From Rusavskia elegans (lineage: Eukaryota > Ascomycota > Lecanoromycetes > Teloschistales > Teloschistaceae), in NCBI GenBank assembly GCA_011316305.1, contig SAUG01000008.1:62001-126000 (forward strand): a stretch of 64,000 bases of DNA, written 5' to 3'. This document shows, one piece after another, positions 1-12,376 of the stretch. Each line of letters opens with the position of its first letter. Position 1 is the first letter of the stretch. The notes under the pieces were generated by a model, which did no database searches, had not been told where the DNA came from, and was given only the letters and a program-made list of their open reading frames with translations. The position numbers and the translations under genes are program-made.

Positions 1-255
1 ACAGGTACGAAGATCAGCAAAGGCTTGGATGGACCACCCGAGGACCAGGCGTTCCCGAAAGAGAATGCTATGCCGCCGACGGTGCAGCAGCACGTACAGG
101 TGCCGATGCCGATGGAAGGTGTGCAAGAAGATGTGGGGAAGAAGGGGTTGGAGGGGCAGGGGGTGAGTGATGGGGACATTGAACAGTTTATGGATTTGGA
201 TCGGTTGGAAGATGGGTATGTGCAGCAGTTTACTGAGGCTGGCGGGCAGTTTTAG
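1..255 (+). CDS. 3' end of an unidentified gene (truncated by the window edge)
   Basis: Frame 1 is open from the first base to a TAG stop at 253-255 and encodes 84 residues. The stretch is rich in Pro, Gln, Met and Gly and ends with an acidic segment (DIEQFMDLDRLEDGY) followed by QQFTEAGGQF. Acidic, Gln-rich tails are common in fungal transcription regulators, but no domain is visible, so I assign no function. No splice acceptor is needed in the visible part, and the start lies outside the window. It converges with the glycosyltransferase-like gene, whose stop is at 669. Confidence 0.5.
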   Translation, partial: TGTKISKGLDGPPEDQAFPKENAMPPTVQQHVQVPMPMEGVQEDVGKKGLEGQGVSDGDIEQFMDLDRLEDGYVQQFTEAGGQF

Positions 256-668
256 TGGTCGTGGGTGGAATTCGCAGGTTGTATATGTTCATTCGAGAGA
301 TATGTATGCTGGGGCCTGACTATTGAGGAAAATATGGCTGTTATTTTTCAGCTCTATCACATAGTAGCAACAACGTGGGTCGAGTCGGCGAAAACCCAAA
401 GGTCTATCTAGATTAATGTGGTTACGTTCGTAGAGGTACTTGACGAAACGCAGCTTCATACTGTAACAAAGCGTCTCCTTTTTTTCCCCACATACTGCAA
501 ACCTTCAAGGCGCATCGGGGTACTTTATTTCTCATACCGGTACATTCGAACGGCTCCTCTCTATGATGGACTTCTATCGCCAAACACAATCAATGTAGTG
601 GCCCATTGTAGCGCTCAACACCCAATTCAAATTAAACATGCCAGTGTGAGGAACAAGTATATATACAT
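256..668. other. Intergenic between convergent genes
   Basis: This is 413 bp between the stops of two convergent genes and should hold both 3' UTRs. I see no further gene or RNA. The long plus-strand frame that starts here runs into the antisense of the glycosyltransferase-like gene and is a shadow. Confidence 0.5.
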
Positions 669-3290
669 TCACCAACCCCTCTCTCTACCCGAAGATTTCT
701 TCCCTGGATCTTCCCCCTTGGTTTTCTTCCCAGGCCTATCGTCTTCGGCGACGCCTGTCTGTTTCTCTTCCGGCTCGTGGACGGCGTCTTTGGCTTTCAT
801 TCCCTTTTCCTTCTCCGCCTCTTTAAGGAATTTTTTGAATTGGGCCTTGCCGTTCTGCGGCGTGTCCTTTTCGTTCTTCTCGTTACTCTTTTCCGCAGTA
901 TTCTTCGTCTCCATGGCCCTTTCCTCCGTCTCTGCCTCTCCACCCTTATTTGCTACATCCTCCTTCTCCCCTGGCGCATCCTCTTTCTTACCCGCTTGCC
1001 TACTCAAATGCGCCTCAAACTCGCTCTGACGTATCGCATCATCGTCCTTCACCACCGGCGTGTGCTTGTCGTAGTCTGGCGGCTTCGACGCCGCGAACGG
1101 TTGATCGCTGTCCAGATCCGCAAAACTTCGTCCCGCTCTTGCCTCGGGGTTATCGTTGCAGAAGAGGTCATCGGCCTTCATAACCTCGACTTTAGGTTTG
1201 AATGTGGTGGCACATAGGCCGACTTGGCGGCGGAAGTCGTTGGAGAAGGAACGAGCTGTGGCGGAGAGCATGTTCGAGGATAGTTCGTTGCCTTGGTGGG
1301 AAAGGAGGGGGAGGTCGGAGAGTTCTGGGACGACGAAGCCGCGGTTGGGGAGGAGGGAGGTTAGTTTTGTGGTTAAGGGGGTCGATTCGGGGTGTTTCGG
1401 GCGGTGACTGTTTAGATCGGTTGGAAAGGTTTCTTTGGGGTCGAGGGGAGGTACGGGTGTGTCAGATTCGGATTTGGTGTTGGATTTGGAGAATTCTTCG
1501 GGTGGATGGAAGAGTTCGTAGTGTACAGTGGCGACGGATTCGCGGTCCGATGGGAAGTTGGGGTACAGCAATGTGTAGCCTCTAGCCCGCATGAGCTCCA
1601 GAATGTACTCCAGCCATGAGGGATAGTTTTTGCTGATCAAATTCGGTTGCGCTGGGATTGTTGCTGGGTTGAGCGAAACTCTCGACGTCAAGAAGGAGTG
1701 AAATTCCACCCATTTGTCTCCAAAATAGAGAGCCGCATTGCTGTTCGGAGCTTGCCACAGGAAAGGTGTTGGCACCTTGGGGCTGTCCTCGGGGCTCATC
1801 GAATTTGAACGAATCATAGGAGGGTAGAACATATCAGACTCATTGAGATGCATGTTCGGCAACTCTAAGCTCAGGCCCATCAGATTTTTGACCTCCGTCC
1901 TTATGGGAGCTGATGAGGAGTACTTGTATTCCAGCAAGTGATACATCAAAAATTGATAATAAACGGGTGATAGCTCGACTTGAGGTGATAACACCAGTAC
2001 ATGAGAATTGGCAGGTCTGGCAGGGTAAAAGGATTCAACAAGCCGGATCGAAGCTTCTTCGACGGTGCATGTTCGACGGGGAATGCGATGCCGAAGGGTG
2101 ACTTGTGATGTGTGAGACGACGTTGATGAATCCACCGGTGGCCAGACCAGTTTCTCAAGATACTGCTTCGTCGGAGTATCGATCGCTGCAGGCAGCTCTA
2201 TTGTGAGATGGGGCCGGCGGTGGCCAAAATAGTCGGCGGCTTCGATCGAACGGAGAAGACGTAGTAGCGATCCTGACGAGCGGGGAGGAGCATGTATCAA
2301 AATATCGACATAGGTAGTTTGCCAGGCTGTAAGATTGTAAGCGATGTGATCAGTTGGGTCCGGTCAGATACAATATTACCTGCGAGAGAACCGCTGTCCA
2401 GACGGGCGATCCACATCATTTTCTCAGCAGCATCTTTTGGAAGCTCGATGACCGATTTACCGAGCTCACTAGCTTTTGCTCTGATCGCCCTGGTGAAGAA
2501 GGCATCCTCTCGACTCTGATCATCCGTGATCACGACTTGAGGATGCATGAATGTCTCAATGTGTCCTAGAGCTGCCGAGACGCTGACCTCCATTCGGAAG
2601 TCAGAACTCCATGGTGGAAAGTCAGGGCGAGCGTCTGCGGGAATAATTCAGTGACAGACTGCGGCGAATCCGAGTCTGCGCCATACCATGCCAATTGACC
2701 TTGCAGTCGTCGTCAATCCCGTTGACTAGTTGGATCTCATCCAACTCCAGGTTATCTCTTCCCATGACAGCGAAATGCACATCATTCCTGTCCCAACTGG
2801 CCATTTCACATGCGATGGGTATGAGCTCCGAAGCACTGCGTAGGTCCGAGGCGGCGAAAAGAACATTCTTGTTGAGTTGGAGTTGTCCACGGAGTCGGGA
2901 GATGGCGTATAGAGATGCTGCCAGCTTGTAGAACCTGATGGGTCCATCATAGTAATGCTTCTCGGCTTCCGAGGGCTTCTCCGGGTGGGGGGGTTTTTGC
3001 GCCGATGTCTCGGTGATGGGTTTGAATATCTGGGTGGGAACATGTCCAGGGGATGTGCCGTAATTAGGACGTAGGTTCACTGGAGGATGATCGGGTACGG
3101 GAATGTTCTTGACGAAGACGTATAGTACAACGCAGGCGATGAAGGCGTAGAGAACCCTCCTTCGACGCCATAGAGCAGGTTTGCGAGCGGACCATGCTGG
3201 CAAGTGCAGGTTGGTCGGCCTTTGCTTTCGATCGTCGTCTTTCTTCCCTAACTCCTCGTCATCTGCAAACATGCGCCCAAACGGAGACAT
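669..3290 (-). CDS. Glycosyltransferase 2-like type II membrane protein
   Basis: Three exons (3290-2687, 2634-2380, 2326-669) encode 838 aa. Introns of 52 and 53 nt have GT...AG ends and join the frame as NWH-DARPDF and SGSLA-AWQTTYVD. The protein has a short basic cytoplasmic N-terminus with DEELGKKDDD, one membrane anchor at about residues 46-60, a lumenal Pro-rich stem, and a globular region with LRSASELIPIACEMA, VVITDD and VDILIHAPPRSSG blocks. These resemble fungal proteins annotated 'glycosyltransferase 2'. Residues after about 640 are a charged Lys/Glu-rich low-complexity tail, likely disordered. The likely place is the Golgi or ER; donor and acceptor sugars cannot be told from sequence. 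The ATG at 3290 is followed by conserved MSPFGR and lies 522 bp from the divergent MLH1 start. Family recognition is from memory of related fungal proteins; the splice model is strong. Confidence 0.82.
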
Positions 3291-3812
3291 TGAAGGTTCG
3301 TCGGCAAGCTAAGCAGGTCATTTCGCTGGGAAGCCGGAGTGCATTACCCAGCATGCGAAGTGGGTTAACTTAGGGAGAGGCCAGGACTGTAAGGAGTACA
3401 CGGATATTCGAACAGTCTAATCGGACGCTATGATTGTTATTTGGGTATTGAAATCTCGCTGAAGCTGTTCCGCTCCACTCTTCGCTCTCCCGCCAGGAGT
3501 GCCAAGCATTCATCAATGCCAAGCAATGGGAATATGGGAACGAAACATTTCCACCATATGTGTTGCAAGTCTTAGTGATCGCGTGAACAGGATACGTTTC
3601 AAGAAGCCCGGCTACTGGTCACCAACCAAAGACACAGACAGACGTTGGCACCATAGAATTTGAAGCTCTTCCTGCCAAAGCGACGTTCTATATCTTTTCC
3701 CTGAAGTTCAATGTCCTGTCTTCTGGCAAGAATGATCAACTTCCTGTTGTCTTAAGTCCTTTACCTCTTATCTCTTTGACTGCAATTGTCGTGTACGCGG
3801 TTCCTTGTTGTC
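3291..3812. promoter_or_regulatory. Divergent intergenic region, glycosyltransferase-like gene / MLH1
   Basis: This is 522 bp between two head-to-head start codons, so it must carry both promoters and both 5' leaders. The last about 100 bp before the MLH1 ATG are pyrimidine-rich (runs of cttt and ctct), as is common before fungal starts. I do not see a clear TATA box or a named factor site. Confidence 0.4.
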
Positions 3813-6117
3813 ATGGAAGAGCCAATGGACATCCATGCTGGAAGTCCTCGGGGCATCAAGCGCAAGGCCGAGGAGAACAGTCCCATTCCTCAAGCTCCAA
3901 AGAGAATCAAGGTAATATCCTGTCGATCACTTGGACGGATAGGGCCAGTTGACTCACTCAGGCTCTCGATCAAGATGTAGTCAACAAGATAGCAGCCGGC
4001 GAGATCATCGTTGCACCCGTCCATGCCTTGAAGGAGTTGATCGAGAATGCCGTCGATGCTGGCTCAACCTCTCTTGAGATTCTCGCCAAAGACGGCGGCT
4101 TGAAGTTACTTCAGATCACAGACAATGGTCACGGAATCAACGTCAGTCGACTATCTGGGCAGCGCTGACACAAGGCTAACGTGTCAATGTACCCTCAGCG
4201 GGATGACTTGCCCATCTTGTGCGAAAGGTTTACTACCTCCAAGTTGAAAACATTCGAAGATCTCACCTCGATCGGTACCTATGGCTTCCGTGGTGAAGCT
4301 TTGGCCAGTATCAGTCATATCGCACATCTGACTATCACCACAAAGACTGCTGATTCTAGCTGCGCATGGCGTGCTCATTATGCCGATGGCAAGCTTGTAC
4401 CTGCGAAGCCAGGACAGAGCGCTGACCCGAAACCTACCGCTGGACGGGGCGGCACTCAGATCACGGCAAGTTCTCTGTTGGACATCTTCGAGTACCAGGT
4501 ACTGATGCCTGCCAGGTCGAGGATCTCTTTTACAATGTCCCCTCGCGTCAGAAAGCGTTCAGATCCCCAAGTGAAGAATACGCCAAGATTCTCAACGTTG
4601 TAGGACGCTATGCTGTGCATTGTACTGGAGTAGCTTTTTCTTGCAAGAAGCATGGCGATTCCGCAACCTCGATATCCACACCTTCCAATGCAAGTACGGT
4701 TGACTGTATTCGTCAGATCCATGGCAGCGCCGTTGCGAATGAACTCATAGAGTTCGCTGTCAGCGATCAGAAATGGGGATTCAAAGCTTCTGGCTGGACA
4801 ACCAACGCCAATTACCACGTCAAGAAAACCACCATTCTCTTATTCATCAACCACCGTTCCGTCGAGTCTTCAGCAATCAAGAAAGCCATTGAGCAAACTT
4901 ACTCAACGTTCCTCCCGAAAGGCGGTCATCCTTTCATCTATCTGAATCTCGACATCGACCCACAACGCGTTGATGTCAATGTGCATCCGACGAAGCGAGA
5001 AGTAAACTTCCTCAATGAAGATGAGATCATCGAATGCATCTGTGACGAGATCAAAGTCAAGCTATCTTCCGTTGATACCAGTCGAACTTTCACCACCCAG
5101 TCATTACTCCCGGGTGCGAGAACACCCATGGCGGCGACGTCCAAGTATCAGACCAATGGTTCAAAATCGGCGCAGAAGACACCATCATCAGCTACCCAGA
5201 AACCGCTTGAAAACAATGTTATCCGCACAGACCCTAACCTGCGCAAAATCACATCTATGCTTTCTCACGCCCCCAGCGAAGGGTCTCTGCCACCAACAAT
5301 CACCTACACGCTCTCTCCTCGTGAAGCAAGGAACTTCCGGCTTACGACCATCAAAGAGCTTCGCGCGGCAGTTCGGGATTCTATGCACAATTCATTGACG
5401 GAGATGTTTGCCTCGCATACCTACGTTGGCCTTGTCGATCCGGACCGGCGTATAGTTGCCGTCCAGGGTGGGGTGAAACTACTCCTCGTCGATTACGGCA
5501 TGGTTTGCAACGAATATTTCTATCAATTGGGTCTCACGGATTTCGGAAACTTTGGCATCATCAAATTCGAGCCTGCTCTCGACATCAAGTCGTTGATAGA
5601 GATTGGAGTCGCTGCAGAGAAGACGAAGGACGCTGAGAATGATGTTGCATGGGAAGAGATTGCAGATGCAGTTACTGCACAGCTCGTTGCCCGACGACAG
5701 ATGTTGATTGAGTATTTCCAAATGGAAGTCTCAGAATCGGGCGAGCTGATCAGCATACCTCTCATGATCAAGGGTTACACGCCTAGCTTGGTGAAGTTGC
5801 CACGCTTCCTGATGCGACTTGGGCCATGTGTTAACTGGACCGACGAGAAGGCTTGCTTTCATACATTCCTAGAGGAATTGGCTGCTTTCTATACCCCTCA
5901 ACGACTTCCTAGAATCACGCAAGAAGAGCAAGTCGAGGTAGAACAGGAGACTTCGGCGCTGAGCAAGCCAACCAGCCAAGCTGAGATGGCGCAGGTCTTG
6001 GAGCACGTCCTTTTCCCGGCCATCAAAGCAAGACTTATCGCCACCGAAGGCATGTTGCATGGAGTGGTCGAGATAGCAAATTTGAAGGGCTTGTACAAAG
6101 TCTTCGAAAGGTGTTAG
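3813..6117 (+). CDS. MLH1: DNA mismatch repair protein MLH1
   Basis: Four exons (3813-3911, 3962-4141, 4199-4465, 4516-6117) encode 715 aa. MLH1 forms the MutL-alpha heterodimer with PMS1, acts downstream of MSH2-MSH6/MSH3 in nuclear mismatch repair, and with MLH3 in meiotic crossing over. GHKL ATPase motifs are in order: motif [12 protein letters not shown] (general base E58, Mg-binding N62), motif II DNGHGIN (87-93), motif [16 protein letters not shown], motif [18 protein letters not shown]. The ATP-loop block is followed by [13 protein letters not shown] low-complexity linker leads to the C-terminal dimerisation domain. The protein ends in KVFERC, the invariant FERC tail that completes the MutL-alpha endonuclease site. 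Length fits the family (S. pombe about 680, yeast 769). Intron 3 (4466-4515) uses a GC donor (GCAAGT), which is needed to read ...GTQIT-VEDLF. A basic KRKAEE...PKRIK segment near the N-terminus could be a nuclear signal. Confidence 0.97.
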
Positions 6118-6782
6118 CGATTAAGTTGGCTACCAGAGTTATGAAGCTAGAGCAATGTTCTATCAAAGAAATAGTACACACGACATGATGGCAGATTTGA
6201 GTCAATCCAGAGCAGCCTCGTTGCTCTTCCATGTATGAAATTCATTAGAATGCGTAATTCAATCCATGTACCAGTCCCAGCTTCAAGCTTCCATGCCTTG
6301 ATGACACAGACTTGAACGTTTAGACCAGGCTCTCAAGGTATCGAAATCCTCATCGTCTTCAAGGTGACAGAATCGTACCTCTGCAGTGCAAAAGAGCAGT
6401 TTTTCCTGCTACCTTTCTACTCGTATCACCGATGATCCAATGTTGATGCCGGCTGGGCGACTGTGTGCACAGGTCGGTGGATCAGCTCCGGCCGGTATTT
6501 ACTTTACAGTTCGACGCGACGGTAGAAGCTCACCAAAAAGCTCCACAAAACTATGCTTCTTGATTGGCTCCCAGAGTGTGTACAGTCAAGTACTGTGCCG
6601 TCGCGATGCTTCAGAAAGCTGAGAAAGGGGCCTGAAGCGCCAAGACTCTCGGATCAAACCAGGGTTCTGATTGGTTGTCGTTTTCTAGATCAGATAGTGC
6701 TCCGTCCCCATCTTTTGAGCTGCAACGTGCCTTAACGTCCAGATTTGTTCTCAGTCCTTACCACCCTACATCGTCGAACAAC
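6118..6782 (+). other. Intergenic MLH1-IDI1
   Basis: This is 665 bp between tandem genes. It should hold the MLH1 3' UTR and the IDI1 promoter. The last about 80 bp before the ATG are rich in C, T and A. I see no gene, RNA or clear regulatory motif. Confidence 0.4.
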
Positions 6783-7686
<904 letters not shown>

Positions 7687-8971
7687 GGTCCATACAGTCG
7701 GAACCTCTACTGACTGTAGGGAATCCTATGATGAATGAATGAAGGAGATTAGGGACGAACCATTCATCAGGATCCATGATGTTCTGATTCCCATCCATGT
7801 CTCATTTCTCAGAACAGTGATCATAGCCGAGGAAGTCTGAAGTGCCGCTCTTATATCCGCAGCCTAAACTTTTCTTATCGTCGATCTTCACGCACTTGCA
7901 GATACTTTAGATACTTACCGTATGTGAACCTCATGCGTGGCTGCTGGAGAATAATTATAATCCAACGGCTTTCATGCAGCACTGCCACGGCAGAGGCCGT
8001 GGGTCTCCCTATCATTGAGGGCGCTGGAACCAGCAACGTGTCTGTGCACTGACCATGCAGTTCAGCATGTCTACCAAGTTTTCCCATCGTCCAATTGGTC
8101 TCTTCGACCAGGACAACACAATAAACCAAGGGTTCGAGCTGGCCATCCAGGGCCATTCGGCATGGCTCGACCCCCAAGGACGGCTCGGCTCTTAGCTGCC
8201 GGCAGCTCACCAACTCCTTATGCTAACTCGTTCGTCGCGGTGCTTGCAGAGGGTGAAGCAATCACAAGACTGGCTTTCTCGGCTTCGACCTATTTCACTG
8301 ACAGTCACCCACGTCTCCCCGACTCTATTGCTGCCTGCTGCATCCGCGCATTGCTCGGCGAGGTTCCCATCGACCCTCTCGAATTCTGCATCAAGCTCTA
8401 CAACTACTTCGTCTCTGTCTGCCTCTGCAATATCTCTACATTCGCCATCAACGGAAGAGAAGTACGGCAACACTGACTTTGGGCACCAATCAATCATCTC
8501 ACCTTGTTTTTGCCACCTTGTCTCCATCGACCATTCCATCAGGCTCATCTGATCACCCTACCAAACATTCTTGTTTTCCCCAAGCCTGCAGGAAAAAGCA
8601 ATTTCCTACGTCGATGTCGGTTGATATACGCCAATCCCTTAATTGTTTGCGCTTCCCGTCCCGATTTGAGACGGTGTCAAGAACCCAGCTGTCAAAGGTG
8701 CATACGGGCGATCTAACGAGACCAATCGATCACCCTTCAAGCTATCCAAACCCCTCGGCAACTACCCTTGTGTCTTGTTTCCTGTGGCCATAGGGCTCTC
8801 CTTCATCCGAACCGAGCAATTGGCTTTGGTTTGCATCACGGAGATTATCCCTCCAAAACAATCAAGCCACTGTACGACTCGAGCATGCCCCTAAATATTC
8901 GGTTCCTGGGCTTTCGGGTCCCCCGATGGCCAAAGACCAAGAAGGCGCTTACACTTCACTCGATCCCAAAG
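7687..8971. other. Intergenic IDI1-GNAT gene, no gene recognised
   Basis: This stretch of about 1.29 kb has several open frames on both strands, all starting at non-ATG codons or without recognisable protein character. An in-frame ATG at 8885 could extend the next gene by 29 residues. Nothing else is supported. Confidence 0.35.
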
Positions 8972-9879
8972 ATGTCGGAGGCTTCATCATCTTCGAGCGC
9001 ACCCTCAAATGGACCTGTGCCGTTTCTAGACGTTCGAGAGATACCCATAGCCGAGTCTGACGAGGCAGCCGAATCTCTTGCCCTTGCATTCGCTGTCGAC
9101 CAGGTTGCTATGTATTTCGTCGAAACGAATGACACCGAAAACTGGACCGCCCAAGAGAAATGGGACATGCATGTTAGGATCATGCGAAGTATCGTAAAGG
9201 CTCATGTTCTCAAGGGCCTTGCGCTCACCATTGGTCCGAATCACGACTGTGTAGCCCTCTGGTGAGTCAGCCCGTCAGGCCGTTCACGTTGAGCTCATCT
9301 GATTGTACGTCAGGATGCCACCAGGGAAGAACATGGATGACAGACTTACTATGTTCCGTAGTAAGATGTGGATTCTCAACCGTAAGCTCTCTGTTGAAGG
9401 CCAAGACCGCTTCAAAAAGGAGTTCTTGCCGCTGTTGCACCGGACCAAAGAAGAAGTTCTTGGAGACCTCGACAATGATAGTTGGTACTTGGTCTATATT
9501 GGGACCAAGCCAGAATCTCGTGGCAAAGGCTACGCAAGAAGATTGATTGAGCACGTGACAACCCAGGTGAGTGGGATGTTGTATGGAGTGATTGATGGCT
9601 GAACGCTGTGTGACATACAACGTTCAACTGAGTTTGGTTGACAAGTAATGGTAGGCCGATGACCAAGGCCGTGTATGCTACCTGGAAAGCAGCAATGGAG
9701 ACAACCCGCCGCTCTATCGCAAGTATGGGTTTGAGACGAAGAAGACAATCCGTCTGACCCGAGGACCCAAGCCGGTCGAGATGGAGATCATGGTACGACC
9801 ACCAGTCCAGAGGAGTTCTTCCCAAAAACCACCTGGAGATCATCGCTTTACTCAAATCGACAAGCAGATCCGAGTCTGA
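8972..9879 (+). CDS. GNAT-family N-acetyltransferase
   Basis: Three exons (8972-9261, 9314-9566, 9655-9879) encode 255 aa. Introns of 52 and 88 nt have GTGAGT donors; joins give VALW-MPPGKNMDD and VTTQ-ADDQGRVCYLE. The GNAT acetyl-CoA loop is SRGKGYARRL (motif A, R/Q-x-x-G-x-G/A), preceded by strand WYLVYIGTKPE. The last strands contain CYLESSNGDNPPLYRKYGFE, the usual motif B end of fungal GNAT enzymes. The substrate cannot be inferred; many fungal relatives are simply annotated acetyltransferase. I chose the ATG at 8972 (MSEASSSSS) because the protein character starts there; the in-frame ATG at 8885 is an alternative. Confidence 0.86.
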
Positions 9880-10662
9880 TCATCTGCAAACCATAAGATG
9901 ATTGCAGATGAAAGACGTGCAACCGGCTGTGACGGAGCTTACGACCACAACACTGCAACCCGCAATGTCGGACACCACGATGATCATTCATTCGCGCACT
10001 TCCTTTTGTTTCAAAAGGTTGTTTCTGCATATATCGTAAGCATATCTTACACTTACCACTCACTCATTCGATTGGTAGTCTCGGAACTATAGTCCAGAAT
10101 ATTGGCGATGGCACACAGAAGGTAAGCAAGCCGGTGACAGGTGTATGGATCCGCGGACTTTTCTTTCAAGCTCTGCGGATAGTTAATGAAAAGAGAATCA
10201 TTCGTTCCCAATATGACTTGCATCTTCAAATCTGCTTAGCCCCTTGAGTCACTAATGGCTGGCACGGGGCGGAGCTTTAATATGCACCCACTGCTTGCAA
10301 CATCTCCAATCTCTAGATCACGTCAACAATCAGAAATATTCTCCTTAAAGTCTGGATATGGGTTTAATACTCTCGACCAGTGTAACCTTATTATAGCGAT
10401 ATGCAGGTATGGCAGGACGCCTTCCTGATCTTTTTGGGGCCAAAGCATTAATCATGTACGTTGAAACGGCTGGCGACTCAGCCTCAATGTATTGGCACCA
10501 ACCGATACATATCCTCTCCGCAGTAAAAGATAAGGATGAATACGAGTCTTTGATCTCTACCTTGGTTTCTCTCTGTTTGTCTCTGGAGTGTCTCTGGTTT
10601 TTCCATAGACTAGTGTCTCCTCATCCAAGTCTGCTTCTTCATCGTCTTCGCGAGAGGAGGCT
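9880..10662. other. Intergenic GNAT gene-arrestin-like gene
   Basis: These 783 bp lie between tandem genes. A frame with an ATG at 10409 reads into the next gene in a different frame and shows no protein family character. I see no RNA gene. Confidence 0.35.
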
Positions 10663-11504
10663 ATGTCTCTTCAGTTCAAAACAAACTGCGTTCGTAACAG
10701 TGCTGGTGGCACAATCAACGGCATCGTTTCACTGCACCTAACGAGTCCACTCGAAATCGAACATCAAGCCGTCACCCTCAGCGGTAGAGCGCAGACGGAT
10801 ATCGACCAGTCGACAACCAAAACCCCAGGTTGCATTTTCCAGGGCCAGAGAGTGTTGTTTGCGACGAGAAGGATCTTGATCAAGAAACCCACCACCGCCG
10901 CGCAGGGTTCCTGCTCCTGGCATTTCGAATTCCGCATCCCAGATCGCTGCACTGCCAGGGAAGCCCACACATTCAGGCCTTTCGACCGATTCAACCCCGA
11001 TCCGCAACAACAGCTACCGCCTGCTTTCGCAAAAGTCCACACGAAGGCTGACGGGACACATGCGGCCAATGCGGCTATCATATACGAACTCAGAGCCTCT
11101 CTGCTAGCGAAGGAACCAGGTTGCAAGCTGTAGAGCCGGTGCATTTCATGTCCATCGAAGATGGGGACGAAGAGCTTCCTTTAGAGTCGTGCGATCTACG
11201 CACAACAAGACCAGAAAACGTCAGGAAAGGAAGAAGCTCCCTCTCCAGGATCTCGAAATCACAGGGTATTGAGATCCCGGTAGCCGATGCAACAACGACA
11301 TCCGGGCTTGATCTCCAACAATACACGACCATCCCCTCTCATTTCGTACCTTCTTTCAAGAGCTATATCATCAGCCGGACTTATACGCTGGAAACAAGCG
11401 TCGTGGTCAGGTGCGCGGACAAGGATTTTCCAACTACTTTCGTCAATAGAGACTTCGAGCTCTTGGCGCAGGATTTTGCCAAGGAAGTGGACGACCTGCC
11501 ATGA
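10663..11504 (+). CDS. Arrestin-like N-terminal domain protein, frame interrupted
   Basis: From the ATG at 10663 a frame encodes 156 aa up to TAG 11131-11133. Its start looks like the first strands of an arrestin-like beta-sandwich: a short basic strand, GGTINGIVSLHL, then a strand ending in SGRAQTDI. Later AAIIYELRASLLAKEPG resembles the fungal arrestin 'V-x-Y-x-L-x-A-x-L' strand. The sequence continues in another frame from about 11121 (LQAVEPVHFMSI ... YTLETSVVVRCADKDF) to TGA at 11504, which looks like the rest of the domain. Joining them needs a 1-nt frame change, or a 41-nt intron 11120-11160 with a weak GTTGCA donor, shorter than any other intron here. So it is a gene with a very short intron, a young pseudogene, or a sequence error. 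Arrestin-related proteins usually adapt ubiquitin ligases to membrane cargo; this one is too short to show PY motifs. Confidence 0.5.
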
Positions 11505-11686
11505 TCGATTCGGGGCGTACGAGTCGGACTTTGTGGAGTGATGCGATTGAGAGAGTGGAATCTAAGCTTCTGGAGTATGCCTAGATGGTGTTTGTTGGGG
11601 TTTGATTGTAGGCTTTTTGAACCTTTGTTCTGGGGTAGGAAGTATCACCTTCCCAGCTGTGGCATCCGGCTCGGGGGGTTGTATTA

Positions 11687-12376
11687 TTAAGAGTCCTTGG
11701 TAGTATTACCGTCATCATCACTACCGCCTATCCCCATCTCCACAAGCACCTCCCCGATCCCCTCAAAATCGCCCATCTCCAACAACTCCTCCATCTTCCC
11801 CACCCACTCGCCATCACTTCTCAAAACCTCCTTTTCCTCCTCACTCATCCCCTTCACAACATCCAACATGGCATTCTCCAACGTCTCCTCCTCCACCAAA
11901 GTCTTACAAACTTCGCTCCCGCACGTATCGTTCCGACCCAACGCTACAGTCTTACAGATCTTCCTCAACGTATACAGCGCGTTCTTCTTCGTGCCCAACG
12001 ACGCATGCGCCGGTGAACTTTTCACCATCTTTTCCACTGCCGTTTCAATGGATGATGTGACATGGAAGCTTGCTTCCCAGGCGCGAGATCCAGACATCCT
12101 GTCGGCGTCGCGCAGGGTGCGCCAGATGGATTTGCTGTAGTGGTCGAAATCTAGGACGCGTGAGCGTTCGGCAGCGAGGAGTTGGGCGTGTTTTGTGAGG
12201 ATGGATTGAGCGACGGCTGGATGGTTTTGGGCAGCTTCGAGGAGAAGGGTTTGCGTGGTGGGGGGGTCGAAGGTGGAGATTAGGGATTTGTAGTCGGTGT
12301 TTGGGGTAGTGGGTAAAGGAATGCTCGTGTCGCCGGATGTGTTGGCTCGTTGCCGCTTTCGTGCCGGGGCTGCCAT
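11687..12376 (-). CDS. Conserved fungal protein of unknown function (229 aa)
   Basis: A single exon from the ATG at 12376 encodes 229 aa. The N-terminus APARKRQR is a likely nuclear localisation signal. The core is helical: LISTFDPPTTQTLLLEAAQNHPAVAQSIL, then AERSRVLDFDHYSKSIWRTL and a block SPAHASLGTKKNALYTLRKICKTVAL. It ends in an acidic region with two EEE-type helices. The first part has the general pattern of the Cut8/STS1 proteasome-tether helices (leucine pairs followed by HP), but the match is weak and I do not assign that role. Similar proteins exist across filamentous ascomycetes as hypothetical proteins. The coding stretch is supported by length, an ATG start and codon use. Confidence 0.75.
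   Translation of the reverse strand: MAAPARKRQRANTSGDTSIPLPTTPNTDYKSLISTFDPPTTQTLLLEAAQNHPAVAQSILTKHAQLLAAERSRVLDFDHYSKSIWRTLRDADRMSGSRAWEASFHVTSSIETAVEKMVKSSPAHASLGTKKNALYTLRKICKTVALGRNDTCGSEVCKTLVEEETLENAMLDVVKGMSEEEKEVLRSDGEWVGKMEELLEMGDFEGIGEVLVEMGIGGSDDDGNTTKDS

Noticed and set aside
418..1585. Long plus-strand frames (up to 203 codons)
   Set aside because: They lie antisense to the Lys/Glu-rich 3' exon of the glycosyltransferase-like gene; their Ser/Phe/Leu-rich translation is the expected mirror of that low-complexity coding sequence.
8131..8145. tRNA-like B box (gggttcgagctgg)
   Set aside because: Only a partial match to the GGTTCGANTCC consensus, with no A box or cloverleaf upstream.
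8015..8552. Frames on both strands between IDI1 and the GNAT gene
   Set aside because: Mutually overlapping, with non-ATG starts for the longest plus-strand frame; no splice model gives a recognisable protein.
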